Below, in pieces: positions 12,566 to 21,645 of a DNA stretch of 64,000 nt. The DNA is from Zonotrichia leucophrys gambelii (taxonomy: Eukaryota > Chordata > Aves > Passeriformes > Passerellidae), in NCBI RefSeq assembly GCF_028769735.1, contig NC_088171.1, positions 78,571,216 through 78,635,215 of the forward strand, given 5' to 3'. Below the pieces are notes generated by a model. The model was not told the origin of the DNA and did not search any database. It was given only the letters and a program-made list of their open reading frames with translations. The position numbers and the translations under genes were made by a program. The stretch's first letter is position 1; every line of letters starts with the position of its first letter.

Positions 12566-12612
12566 CAATCAAACAAACAAACAAAAAGAAGCAAACCCAA
12601 ACCAAACCCAAC
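12566..12612. repeat. A/C-rich low-complexity tract
   Basis: Runs of caaacaaa and ccaaaccc-type units immediately after the CR1 tail. Probably an expanded insertion-site tail. Confidence 0.6.
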
Positions 12613-12617
12613 CAACC

Positions 12618-13230
12618 TGTGAAAAATGCCAACCACTAGTTTTTAAAATTTTAAACGTTTATTAATAGTAAAATGGTTATAAAAATAGCAATACAATTAG
12701 AATAATAATAATTTGGACAAATTCATTTAGGACAATATGAGACAACAAATACAAAGAATTACGGATGTCCAGGTACGTTTTTCTGGGCAGCATGAGCCCA
12801 AAAAAGGACACCTGTTAACAAAGGATTAACCCTTAAAAACAATAGGCTGTTGCATATTCATACACCTCATACATGATGCATAAATTCCATTCAAACACAG
12901 GATTCTGTCTGGTCATCGTCAGCTTCTTCCTCTGAATCCTGACAGTGCCTTCGAGGCGGGAAGAAGTTAGTTTCTTCTGATAAGAGAGCAATAAATTCTT
13001 TTTCTCTGAAAGATTTAGTTGTCCTGTGGCTACTATCTCGCTGCAAGTCCCTTCTTTAAAAAAAAAATCCTACATAGCATAGTTTCTATTTTAACAGTTT
13101 TTATAACCTAAAGCTATATTTAACATAGTACTTAAGAGAATGAATACAGCATTACTTTCTAACACAACACATATAATATTCATTTTAAAATTTGCGAAAA
13201 GCCAATCACAAAACACATGCATTTTTCACA
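12618..13230 (-). mobile_element. Solo LTR (613 bp), antisense, abutting the ZNF622 promoter
   Basis: Begins tgtgaaaaatgcc and ends gcatttttcaca on the + strand, giving TG...CA ends that are also inverted repeats. It is flanked by a perfect 5-bp duplication caacc (12613-12617 and 13231-13235), the length typical of ERVL-type integrations. Read on the minus strand it has a poly(A) signal (tttatt on +, 12658-12663). It resembles LTRs I recall as common in songbirds. No internal region is present. Its right edge lies within 10 bases of the CpG island of ZNF622. Confidence 0.8.
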
Positions 13231-13254
13231 CAACCGAAGGCGAACACAGCCACA

Positions 13255-13442
13255 CCCGGGCGGGCACGGCCCGCTCCCGCCGTTCCCGCCGCTCCCGCCG
13301 GGTCCCTTCCGGGCGCCGCCCGTGCCCCGCGCCCTCCGGCCGCCAGGGGGCGCGCGCGGCCACTCCTGCCGGACGCCGCGCGGCCGCTTCCTGCCCGCGC
13401 GCCCCGCCCCGCGCCCGGCACCGCCCGCTCCGCCGGCCGCAG
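13255..13442 (+). other. ZNF622: ZNF622 non-coding exon 1 (5' end approximate)
   Basis: The GC-rich exon ends ...ggccgcag at 13442 with donor gtgcgt. Splicing to the acceptor tttgccattttctag at 15609 puts the exon's last G at position -3 of the ATG, giving a favourable start context (cagtaATGG). The start is unknown, so the left boundary marks only the dense CpG region. Confidence 0.6.
13340..13354 (+). promoter_or_regulatory. CTCF-like motif
   Basis: ccgccagggggcgcg is a close match to the CTCF core (CCNCCAGGGGGCGC). It lies inside the CpG island, within the presumed first exon or proximal promoter of ZNF622. Binding is inferred. Confidence 0.55.
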
Positions 13443-15611
13443 GTGCGTGTCCCGGGAATGGGGGACGGGACGGGATGGAATGGAATTGGATGGACCGGCT
13501 CGGCCCAGCCTGGCCCGAGCCAGCGGGGATAGCGGGGGTAGGGGGCAGGCGGCGTGACCCGGCCGAGCCGGATGCGCTCCGTTGGATGCCGGCTCCCTGT
13601 GATCCCGGCCTGCTCCACGCCTGGCCTGGTGGCTTCCGGCTGCCGCCTGCGCCCCGCCTTATGTCTTGGGAGTTTTTTGGGGTTTGGGTTTATTTTTTAT
13701 TATTATTTATGTATTTATAGGTTTTGCCCGAATTTTTGTTGTCCGTGCAATAAACGCCGGCCGTGTGCCAGGATCAGGGACACGGGCTCAGTTTAATTCC
13801 CGCCGAAGGCAGCTGAAGATCAGCCGTACTCAGGAGCCTCAGGGGAGATCGCGGTTTGCCGGAAGGGCTCGGCTGAGCTGCGAGTGCCCAGGGTTTGGTT
13901 TTCCTGCGCCCCACACAAGGTAGGACCCGGGGCTTCGGTCCTGGGGCTTAAAACGGGAGGGAAATGCGGGCGGGTTGTGGGAAGGTGCTGTGTAACTACA
14001 CGGGATTTCTCTGTTTTGTGCAGTTTGTGTTGTAAACGCGTCTCCATGTGTGTGTCAGAGGTGAAGGTTTATGGCTATAGCTTCTCTTAGTTACAAACCT
14101 CTTCTTCTGAGCTGCTTTATTTTGGGTGGGTTGGAGCGGGAGGAGGTTGGGTGTTTTAAATGCCCCCGTGGTAATGTACAGTGTAACTTCTGTCTGTCCG
14201 TCCTGGGCCAGAACAATGTTCTGCCTCGCTGCAAGCAGCGTGTCACTAACAGCCAGCGTGGCTATGAGTCAGTGTTTGTGGCTCTGAGTCAGTGATTTAT
14301 GGCAAAGGTTGGTGCCTGGGTGGGGAGAAGGGCAGGGAGCGCTGCAGGTGCCTGGGAACGCCTCAGGGAATACTCAGTGGATCTCTCTGTGGGCAGAGTT
14401 TTTCTCTGAAACACAAAAAGAAAAGCTTCTGTTATACTGAGTAGATGCTTATAGTACTCCAGATGATATGGCCTTCATTTGCTACATCCCCCCTGTCATT
14501 ATCACACTGTAGATAGCACAAACAATAATTAATAAGGATCCCAGTGGTTCCAGGGAATGATCATTTCATAACATGTGTTTTGACTTCTACCACTGCTTCT
14601 CCCTGTTAGTAGCTTCACAGAGGGGCTGCTCTTCCTCTCCCTGCTTTCAGACCCCCTCATCCTGATGTTTGTTTTTTTCTCCAGATTTAGCCATAGTTTT
14701 TCTAAATCAGTTAAACAAGGAGGGTCCTTTCTGTGATCAACAGATGCCACTTTTTTTTGCTCTTTGCTTTGGGAGCATTCAAGAGATTCCATCAACTTTG
14801 TTTAAAAAAAGAAATCAAAGTTTTGTTAAGCACTGAGAAGGAAGGAAATGTATGGATTTGGAAAGGACAGCATGAGTGGGAGGTCACTGCTCTGCAGTTG
14901 TCCTGTCCTAGCCCTAGTAACATGGGTTGGCTGGATGGTGGGAAGTGAAGGGAGACCAGGGTTGGTTAGTGGTTTCAAGTGCTAGATCTAGCATGACTGA
15001 CTGCATCTCCAGATGAACAGCTCTGCAGGGTAACATGTTGTCAGCACTCCACACGCTGCTCCAAAGTAGCTAAGAAGGCTTTATTTTTAAAGGCAGTAAC
15101 TTTTTTTTTCTTTGTCATTTATTAAGGCTGTGGAAGATACAAAATAGGTGTGTAAGCAGGTTTTCCCTTTTCCCCTTTGTTTCTGAGGAATCACTGGTCT
15201 CCCCAAAGTCTTACAGTTGGCAGAAGATGAGCTTGTTCAGAACCTCCAGTCACTGATCTTCAGTGAAAAGCATGGACCTTCTGAAATACTGTTGCTGTGA
15301 CTGGGGGCCCTCTCATGCCTCCCAGTCCCAACAGGCACAGCAGGTTCTGCATCCAGAGCTGGGATGCTCAGCTGCTGTTGTGCTACAAGTAAACTCAAAG
15401 TCTTTTATTTATAAGTTTCCTGTCTTGCTGCTGCCCATGAATACTGCACTCATTGCTGATGATGATGTTTAGTAAATTTAATTCTGTGCAAGAACTGTGT
15501 GTGTAACACTGCCCCTAGGAGAAGGTTGTCAGGATGAAGGTGTTGGGGCTTTTTTGTGTCTGTTACTTAATTTTTAAAACATAATTTTATTTTTTTTGCC
15601 ATTTTCTAGTA

Positions 15612-16218
15612 ATGGCCACCTACACTTGCATCACTTGCCGTGTGGCTTTCAAGGATGGTGACATTCAGCGTGCCCATTACAAAACCGACTGGCACAGGTA
15701 CAACCTGAAGCGTAAAGTTGCTGACATGCCTCCTGTCACTGCTGAGAATTTCCAGGAGAGAGTCCTGGCACAGAGGGCAGTAGCAGAGGAGCAGAACAAA
15801 ATCACTGCCACTTACTGCACTGTGTGCAGCAAGAGGTTCTCCACCTTCAATGCCTATGAGAATCACCTCAAGTCCAAGAAGCACCTGGAGCTGGAGAAGA
15901 AAGCTGTGCAAGCTGTCAGCAAGAAGGTGAAAATATTAAATGAGAAGAATCTGGAAAAGGGGCTGGCCCCAGAGAGTGTGAACAAGGATGAAATGAACAC
16001 TGCTATTCAGCAGGCCATCAGAGCCCAGCCATCCTCATCTCCAAAGAAGACCCCTGTACCTGCCAGTAATGCAAGTGGCTCTCCAGTGTCCAGGGAAAGC
16101 GCCAGCTTGTCCCAGAGCAGAGAACGACCAGAAATTCCTCCACGGCTGCAGTGGTTTGAACAGCAAGCAAGGAAGCTGGCCAAGCAACAGGCAGAGGAAG
16201 AAGGGGATAATGAGGAAG
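15612..16218 (+). CDS. ZNF622: ZNF622 coding exon 1 (fingers 1-2)
   Basis: The acceptor AG is at 15608-15609, the ATG at 15612 and the donor gtaagg at 16219. It has 202 codons plus one base. It contains the two N-terminal U1-like C2H2 fingers (CITC...H...H; CTVC...H...H) and the start of a Ser/Pro-rich linker. Reading through the donor would add 20 residues and a stop at 16280, but the fit to the family shows splicing at 16218. Confidence 0.96.
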
Positions 16219-19200
16219 GTAAGGCAGTAAACACACTGACAGAAAATAGCTTGGGATATTTGCTCAAAGCTATGGTTTGAGCAAAAGCTTCCTCCTACTT
16301 CTCTAGCAGTACTGCATTTTCCATCACAAAAGATCTTGCTCTTGCTCAAATTTTCAGTTTAACAAAGGAGTTGAAGTTGGCCCATGTTTGCAGTCAAGGA
16401 CTCTGTGCCAGTGTCTGGACTGCCAGCTGTTCAACTTACAGCCAGACACTAATGCATGTAAAAATTGAGTATAAATAGTCACTAGTATATCTATGTAATA
16501 GAGCACCATTCCCACATAAAATGTCAAAGGAATTTTCCTTTAAAGAAAGCTAATGTAACAGGTTACCCTAAAACTGCTTCTGAAAAAATAAATTAAGAGA
16601 AATCCAGTTATGATAATTTGCTATTGTCCCAACTCATTTCCTGATCTGTTGAAGGGAGGTGGGACTATAGTTGGTTTTGTTTCCCCCTGCCCACTGAGAC
16701 CAGAGGTGAAAATTTGCAATTTGCTCTTTAACCTGATTGTGTAACGTCACCTCTGAGCATTTTGATGTCTGTGTTAAAATGGGTTTAAGAGTTGCCACCC
16801 CAGTGGCCTTTTCCTGTGAATACAGCTCTGTGTTGGAGGTCAGCCTGGAAAGCAGACAGCTGAAAAGAGCAGAGCTTCAGAATTTCCAGAAAGGAGTCCT
16901 TTTTAACCTGGATGCTTTCAGTGCTGTAGTTGACAGTGCAGCTCCAAACACATCTAGTGGAGCAGTTGAATGGGATGATTGAGCTGTTGTAAGGGGACAG
17001 GTATGAATGAGGTGGAACTTCATTTCAGCTTCTGAAACCCCTGTGTCACGTTACTGCGTCTGGTACAGCAGTTTTGTGCTCTTGAAATTTCAGTTGCAGT
17101 TCAGTGAATCTCTTCTACATGAGAAGAAACATTTACCTCTGAACATACAGTGTAACACCTAAAGAAGAAGCCAGCTTGCTCCTGTCTGATGTTAATGTGT
17201 TGTTCATAGATTGTATTGTGAAAATCTTAGTAGGTTTCTGGATGTTAACTGTTCTTTTAAGTGTGTAAACAGGAGTGTGTTTTCCTCACTGCTGGAAGTG
17301 AGTATTTTCCTGTGTCACCAGAGTTGTCTTGTTTTCAATGAGCCATGCTTGTGCTCTTGCACTGTGGTGAATTAAATTTAAGGCCTAGAAATAGCAGTAA
17401 AGTTAATAGTTGAGAAAATGGAGGGGGGAAAGTATCAGATCTGCCAGTGGTTTTTATAAGTGACCTTGTGCTTTGCTGGGCATCTTAAAAAGAAATGCAT
17501 TTTACTGGCATTGGTAAACTCTTACACCTGGAAGTGACTCTGTTGCACTTAGCTGTAAGAACAAAAAAATGCAATATGTTCTATGATGGCTTTTTCTAAC
17601 TTATTTGGGACTTACTTTGCTTGGGAAAAGTATAAAATAAATACTTTTTTTTAAACTTCCTTTAAAAGACTGGGAAGATATGGATTCTGGTGAAGACATT
17701 GGCTCTGACGAAGAGATGGAAAGTGTGGAAGAAGAAGAAGAGGAACAGCAGGTGGAGGCTGAAAGCATTCCTGCTGTTGGGGCCATACCAGTCACAGACT
17801 GCTTGTTCTGTTCCCATCACTCAAGATCTCTCACAAAAAATGTGGCGCATATGACAAAAATCCACAGCTTCTTCATTCCAGACATAGAGTACCTTGTGGA
17901 TCTCCGAGGACTAATCAAGTATCTTGGTATGACTGAGTGCTCTCTAATCTTTTTGTCAGGATAGTTATATTCTGATAGTACTTATTTTTGTTTGGATATG
18001 ACACCAAATGTTTTGGTTTGGGTTGCTTTTTTATTTTTTTTGTCTGAGTATTTTGAACATGAGCAGAACCACAGGCTTTCCAAGGAGAATGAGAGAAAAC
18101 TTGGATGAGCAAACATGGTCATGTACCCTGCAGATCTCTTGTAGTTTCCTGATGTTGAGAAAGTTGTTCAGATAACGTGAAATTTGGGACAGAATTCTGT
18201 TGCTAAAGTGTGCATATGAACTGTCTTGTCCTACCAGTGAGTCACAAGTATTTGTCTCTTTGGTTTACAATGCTTGTGAGACAGATAAAAGGAAAAACTG
18301 TATCATCCTTCAAGTCTAAAAATAATGATGAGAGTAAAATAATTTTGGAGTATTGGATAGAGAACATGTTGGAGGAAGTGTGAAGTTTATTATTGAGAAT
18401 GCTGAATGACCCATACCTTGTCACAAGAAATCTTTAAATGGCCAGACTTGTCCCTGGTGGGGCCATATGGTCAAGGCCTAGGAACAGCAGGGCTGTCCTG
18501 GAAATTAAGGGCTTGAGGCTCCTCTTAAGTCTCTCTGCCTGCAAGCTGGGAAGGCTTTGTCACACTAGTGTTAATTACTGACTAGAGAGATTTTGTTCAG
18601 ACCATTAGAAGTGCCAATGTTTTCTGCAGGAGAGAAAGTCGGCGTTGGGAAAATCTGCATCTGGTGCAATGAGAAAGGGAAATCCTTCTACTCTACAGAA
18701 GCGGTCCAGGCTCACATGAATGATAAAAGCCACTGCAAACTCTTCACAGATGGAGATGCTGCCCTGGAATTTGCAGATTTCTATGATTTTAGGTGAAGTC
18801 ATTTGTCTTTGAGTGGGACACAAGTGGGGCAGACAAAAGAACCGTTAAATATTACATTAGAAACTATTATTAATTCTTAAAATTTGATGGTGTTTCAGGT
18901 TCCAATATTTATTTTGCATTGTTGGTTCCCCACTGTTTTAGGTAATGGCAACAACAAGATTGGTTGTCTTCTTCTGTGACCATAATTACCAGTCCTACAT
19001 CAAAGTACATTTTGAATTCTGTTTTGTGTGTTTGCTGTTACTGAATTGAGGTTTCAGTGCACCAGCAAAGGCCATAAAAGGTCATAACTGTCTTTCCCAC
19101 CGCCTTTTAAACAGATTGTGGACTTAAGACCTAATGTGGGTTTCTTACATAAGTTTCATTGTGTAGCTGGAGTTGAACAGGACTGCTGTGATTTAGAGGC

Positions 19201-21430
19201 CTCTTGTTGAACTTCCTGCAACTAATCCTAGGATGTGTTCATTTTGGTCAGAAATACCTCATATTATGGTGACACGGGGAGCTTCTGAGAGCACTCCTTC
19301 AGCAGCTGTGCAGAGCTGGTGACCTGCACTGGGGTAGCTTTTCACCATAAGTCACTGTTAGGTGTGCAGCAGCAGAGCTGTGCTGAGCTGCAGAACAGGG
19401 TGGAGGAAAAGGCTTCCTTGTCTCCAGGCTCTGTTCAGGGCCATGTTCTGCTGTCAGGAACTCTCAGACCAAGGCAGGTGAAACATGGCAATGTTTGTGC
19501 CTTGCTGTAGCTGTGCATCGTGGTTCTTCTGTAGAGTGGGTCTGGATAGTTGTGGCTGCTCCCCGTGTTTAAACCATGTATTGCTGCTCTTCCACAGGAG
19601 CAGTTATCCTGATCACGAGGATGGGAAAGATGTGGAGGTTCTTGGAAAGCACTCGGCAGAGAAGGAGTTGGATTATGATGATGACACCATGGAGCTGATC
19701 CTTCCATCAGGTAGGCACAGGGTTTGTGTCACAGCTTACTTTCTCTGCACTTCCCGTATCTGCCTCCAGTACCTGCAGCACAGGCCTCTGTTGTGTTTTC
19801 CTCTGGGAAGGGAGAAGGTAATTTAGCATTTAAGTGTCTTTGGGGTTATTTCCTCACCTTCCATTATTTTCATTTTCAAGTAGTTCAGCTTCTTCAGCAC
19901 TGATGGATATTGGACTGGAACAGTGGATTTCTTTGCCCATTTTACATCTTCATTATCATGTGACTCTCATGGTTTACTCCAACAAGAGTTTCCATATTTG
20001 TTTGAATGCAGCTTGGAGAGGCTATAACTTAGCTTATCTAGTATAGGAGCTTTTTGTAGAGAGTCAGCTCCCACCTAATTCAGTAAACTAGTTCAGTAAA
20101 TTGAATTATTAAGTAGCCTTTCTCTAGTTCAGCATTTGACACTCTCACTTTTATTTTTTGTTTGGTGGTTTTGTATGTGGGGACCCAAGCCCTTTCATTC
20201 TGAAAAGTGCTGCTCACTCTTCAGTTACACAAGTTTTCCTGAATGTCAGCAAGTGGCTTCACTTTCAAGTCAGTGTACTTGGAACAGCATTGCCTGTCTG
20301 CTCATTCCACTAATTAAGATTTTCTTTTCTGGTAACTGCATGTTTATTATCTGAGCGAATGCCCTCTTGAATAGCAGTACATTATGTGTTTTTTCTTCAA
20401 GCAGCTCATACAGTAACTATGTTGAGTTCCCTAATAATCCTAAATTTTTTAAGATTTGGGCCCTTTAATAACATTTCTCAGCAGAGGGGTTTTCTATAGT
20501 TCTCACAAGGTGTGAGTACTCCGTTTCAGAAGCTGTTTCATGATGCACAATAAGCTGTCCCCTCCTGTGAGCAGGTGCCAGGGTGGGTCACCGTTCCCTG
20601 ATGAGGTACTACCGGCAGCGCTTTGGTGTGACCCGAGACGTGGCCGTGGCGAAGAACAAGAAAGCCGTGGGCTGGGTGCTGCAGCAGTACCGAGCCTTGG
20701 GCTGGACAGGGCAGGCCGGTGAGTGACCGTGGGAGGGCTTTGCAGAGCAGGAGGCTCTGGGAGGGCATCACTCCACAGTTCCAGAGGCTGACTTTGCTTT
20801 ACACATGGGCTTTATGCAGTAGTTTGTCTTGCACTCGGTTCATTTTAATTCCTGACATCCAAGCAGATACAGGAAGTTTGTTTCTGAACTCCAGTGCAGC
20901 TTCTGTGCAAGCTTTTCATTCCAGTCTTTGTGATGCTTGGTGACTTCTGAGATTTCTTGGTTTCTGCCTGTCCAAGTCACTACTTTTGCAATTTAATAAT
21001 ATAAGTCATGCTTTGACAGAATGCTTTTCCAGTTGGGGAACAGAGTTGTGGTCTATATCCACTTTTGAAATACAAGAATCACATTTGGAATGCAAAACAA
21101 CCTTTGGCCTTAATCACAGTCACGGGTATTTGTAGAGGGAACTGGGCTTTCCCCAGAGAAAAGTGGAAAGAAATGTACCAGTATGGGCAGGAAAGCCTGT
21201 AGGTAACTGCTGAAGCACGTGGGCAGGTCAGCTGGTTTGCATACAGGTTGTAAGTAAGGTGGCAGACATTGATCCATCTCTCTTCCTTCCCTCTCCCTGC
21301 AGGGGCCATCTCTGCCCAGCAGCGTGACATGCAGTACCTGCAGAGGATGAAGGCAAAATGGATGCTCAAGACAGGAATGAGTAACAATGCTACAAAGCAG
21401 ATGCATTTCCGGATGCAAGTCAGATTCTGA
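15612..21430 (+). CDS. ZNF622: ZNF622 (ZPR9; Rei1/Reh1 orthologue), complete
   Basis: Cytoplasmic zinc-finger protein of 60S ribosome maturation. Yeast Rei1 helps release export factors from late pre-60S particles, and mammalian ZNF622 also binds ASK1 and MELK. Exons 15612-16218, 17669-17926, 18630-18792, 19598-19710, 20575-20718 and 21303-21430 join in frame to 470 residues (human 477). Four C2H2 fingers are visible: C6/C9/H22/H28, C69/C72/H85/H91, C247/C250/H263/H268 and C298/C301/H317/H323. An acidic stretch precedes finger 3 (about residues 203-235, with a run of six Glu). The C-terminal block includes YDDDTMELILPSG, LQQYRALGWTG and MLKTGMSNNATKQMHFR. The start is the first ATG after the 5' UTR splice and matches the family start MATYTC. 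All intron borders are GT/AG. Confidence 0.97.
17669..17926 (+). CDS. ZNF622: ZNF622 coding exon 2 (acidic region, finger 3)
   Basis: The acceptor is ctttaaaag at 17668 and the donor is gtatga at 17927. It encodes the acidic segment DWEDMDSGEDIGSDEEMES and finger 3 (CLFCSHHS...HMTKIH), then FFIPDIEYLVDLRGLIKYL, a conserved block of the family. Phase is 2 in and 1 out. Confidence 0.96.
18630..18792 (+). CDS. ZNF622: ZNF622 coding exon 3 (finger 4)
   Basis: The acceptor is ttttctgcag at 18629 and the donor is gtgaag at 18793. It encodes EKVGVGKICIWCNEKGKSFY and continues through AVQAHMNDKSHCK, the fourth C2H2 finger, to EFADFYDF. Phase is 2 in and 2 out. Confidence 0.96.
19598..19710 (+). CDS. 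ZNF622: ZNF622 coding exon 4
   Basis: The acceptor is ctcttccacag at 19597 and the donor is gtaggc at 19711. It encodes SSYPDHEDGKDVEVLGKHSA and on to DYDDDTMELILPS. Phase is 1 in and 1 out. Confidence 0.95.
20575..20718 (+). CDS. ZNF622: ZNF622 coding exon 5
   Basis: The acceptor is cctgtgagcag at 20574 and the donor is gtgagt at 20719. It encodes GARVGHRSLMRYYRQRFGV through AVGWVLQQYRALGWTGQA. It is markedly more GC-rich than the introns around it. Phase is 2 in and 1 out. Confidence 0.95.
21303..21430 (+). CDS. ZNF622: ZNF622 terminal coding exon
   Basis: The acceptor is ctccctgcag at 21302 and the stop TGA is at 21428-21430. It encodes AISAQQRDMQYLQRMKAKW and then MLKTGMSNNATKQMHFRMQV, the highly conserved C-terminus of the family. 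Confidence 0.96.
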
Positions 21431-21645
21431 GTTCCAAAGAGAACTGCCTACAGCTGGTTATGGGAAGGGGGATTTAATGGTTTCTGGGTTGTGGATTCTC
21501 CTATTAAAATGGACTCGATACCTGTCAAATGCTGGTGTGTTTGCTGGTGTGTCTTCTTCTGTAAAAAGAAAAATGGCAGAGAACTTGTCTCTTCTGAAAT
21601 AATGGTGGGCCTAACTTATAAATAAAATATCTTCAGTGGAACATG
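21431..21645 (+). other. ZNF622: ZNF622 3' UTR
   Basis: Short 3' UTR of about 215 bases ending after the poly(A) signal AATAAA at 21621-21626. The end is inferred as 15-25 bases past the signal. Confidence 0.75.
21621..21626 (+). terminator. ZNF622 poly(A) signal
   Basis: Canonical AATAAA 190 bases after the stop, in the context acttataaataaaatatct. Confidence 0.75.

Larger units (their letters stand above)
13236..13640 (+). promoter_or_regulatory. CpG-island promoter of ZNF622
   Basis: Abrupt rise to very high G+C and CpG density (densest 13255-13445) in otherwise AT-rich DNA. It contains an ETS-like site (cttccggg, 13306-13313), a GC box (ccccgcccc near 13402), a CTCF-like motif and a 5' splice donor at 13443. 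There is no obvious TATA box, as expected for a housekeeping gene. The exact start site cannot be read from sequence. Confidence 0.85.

Noticed and set aside
13140..13720. Several long overlapping open frames on both strands (up to 167 codons)
   Set aside because: They are produced by the stop-poor GC-rich CpG island. Frames overlap on both strands, are rich in Arg/Pro/Ala/Gly, and run across the ZNF622 5' UTR splice donor and into the adjacent LTR.
16219..16280. Continuation of the first ZNF622 coding exon to a stop at 16280
   Set aside because: A good donor (gtaagg) at 16219 and in-frame continuation at 17669 with the conserved family sequence show this is intron.
16737..16982. 81-codon frame in a ZNF622 intron
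   Set aside because: No domain, no splice borders, and lies within an intron of a well-supported gene model.
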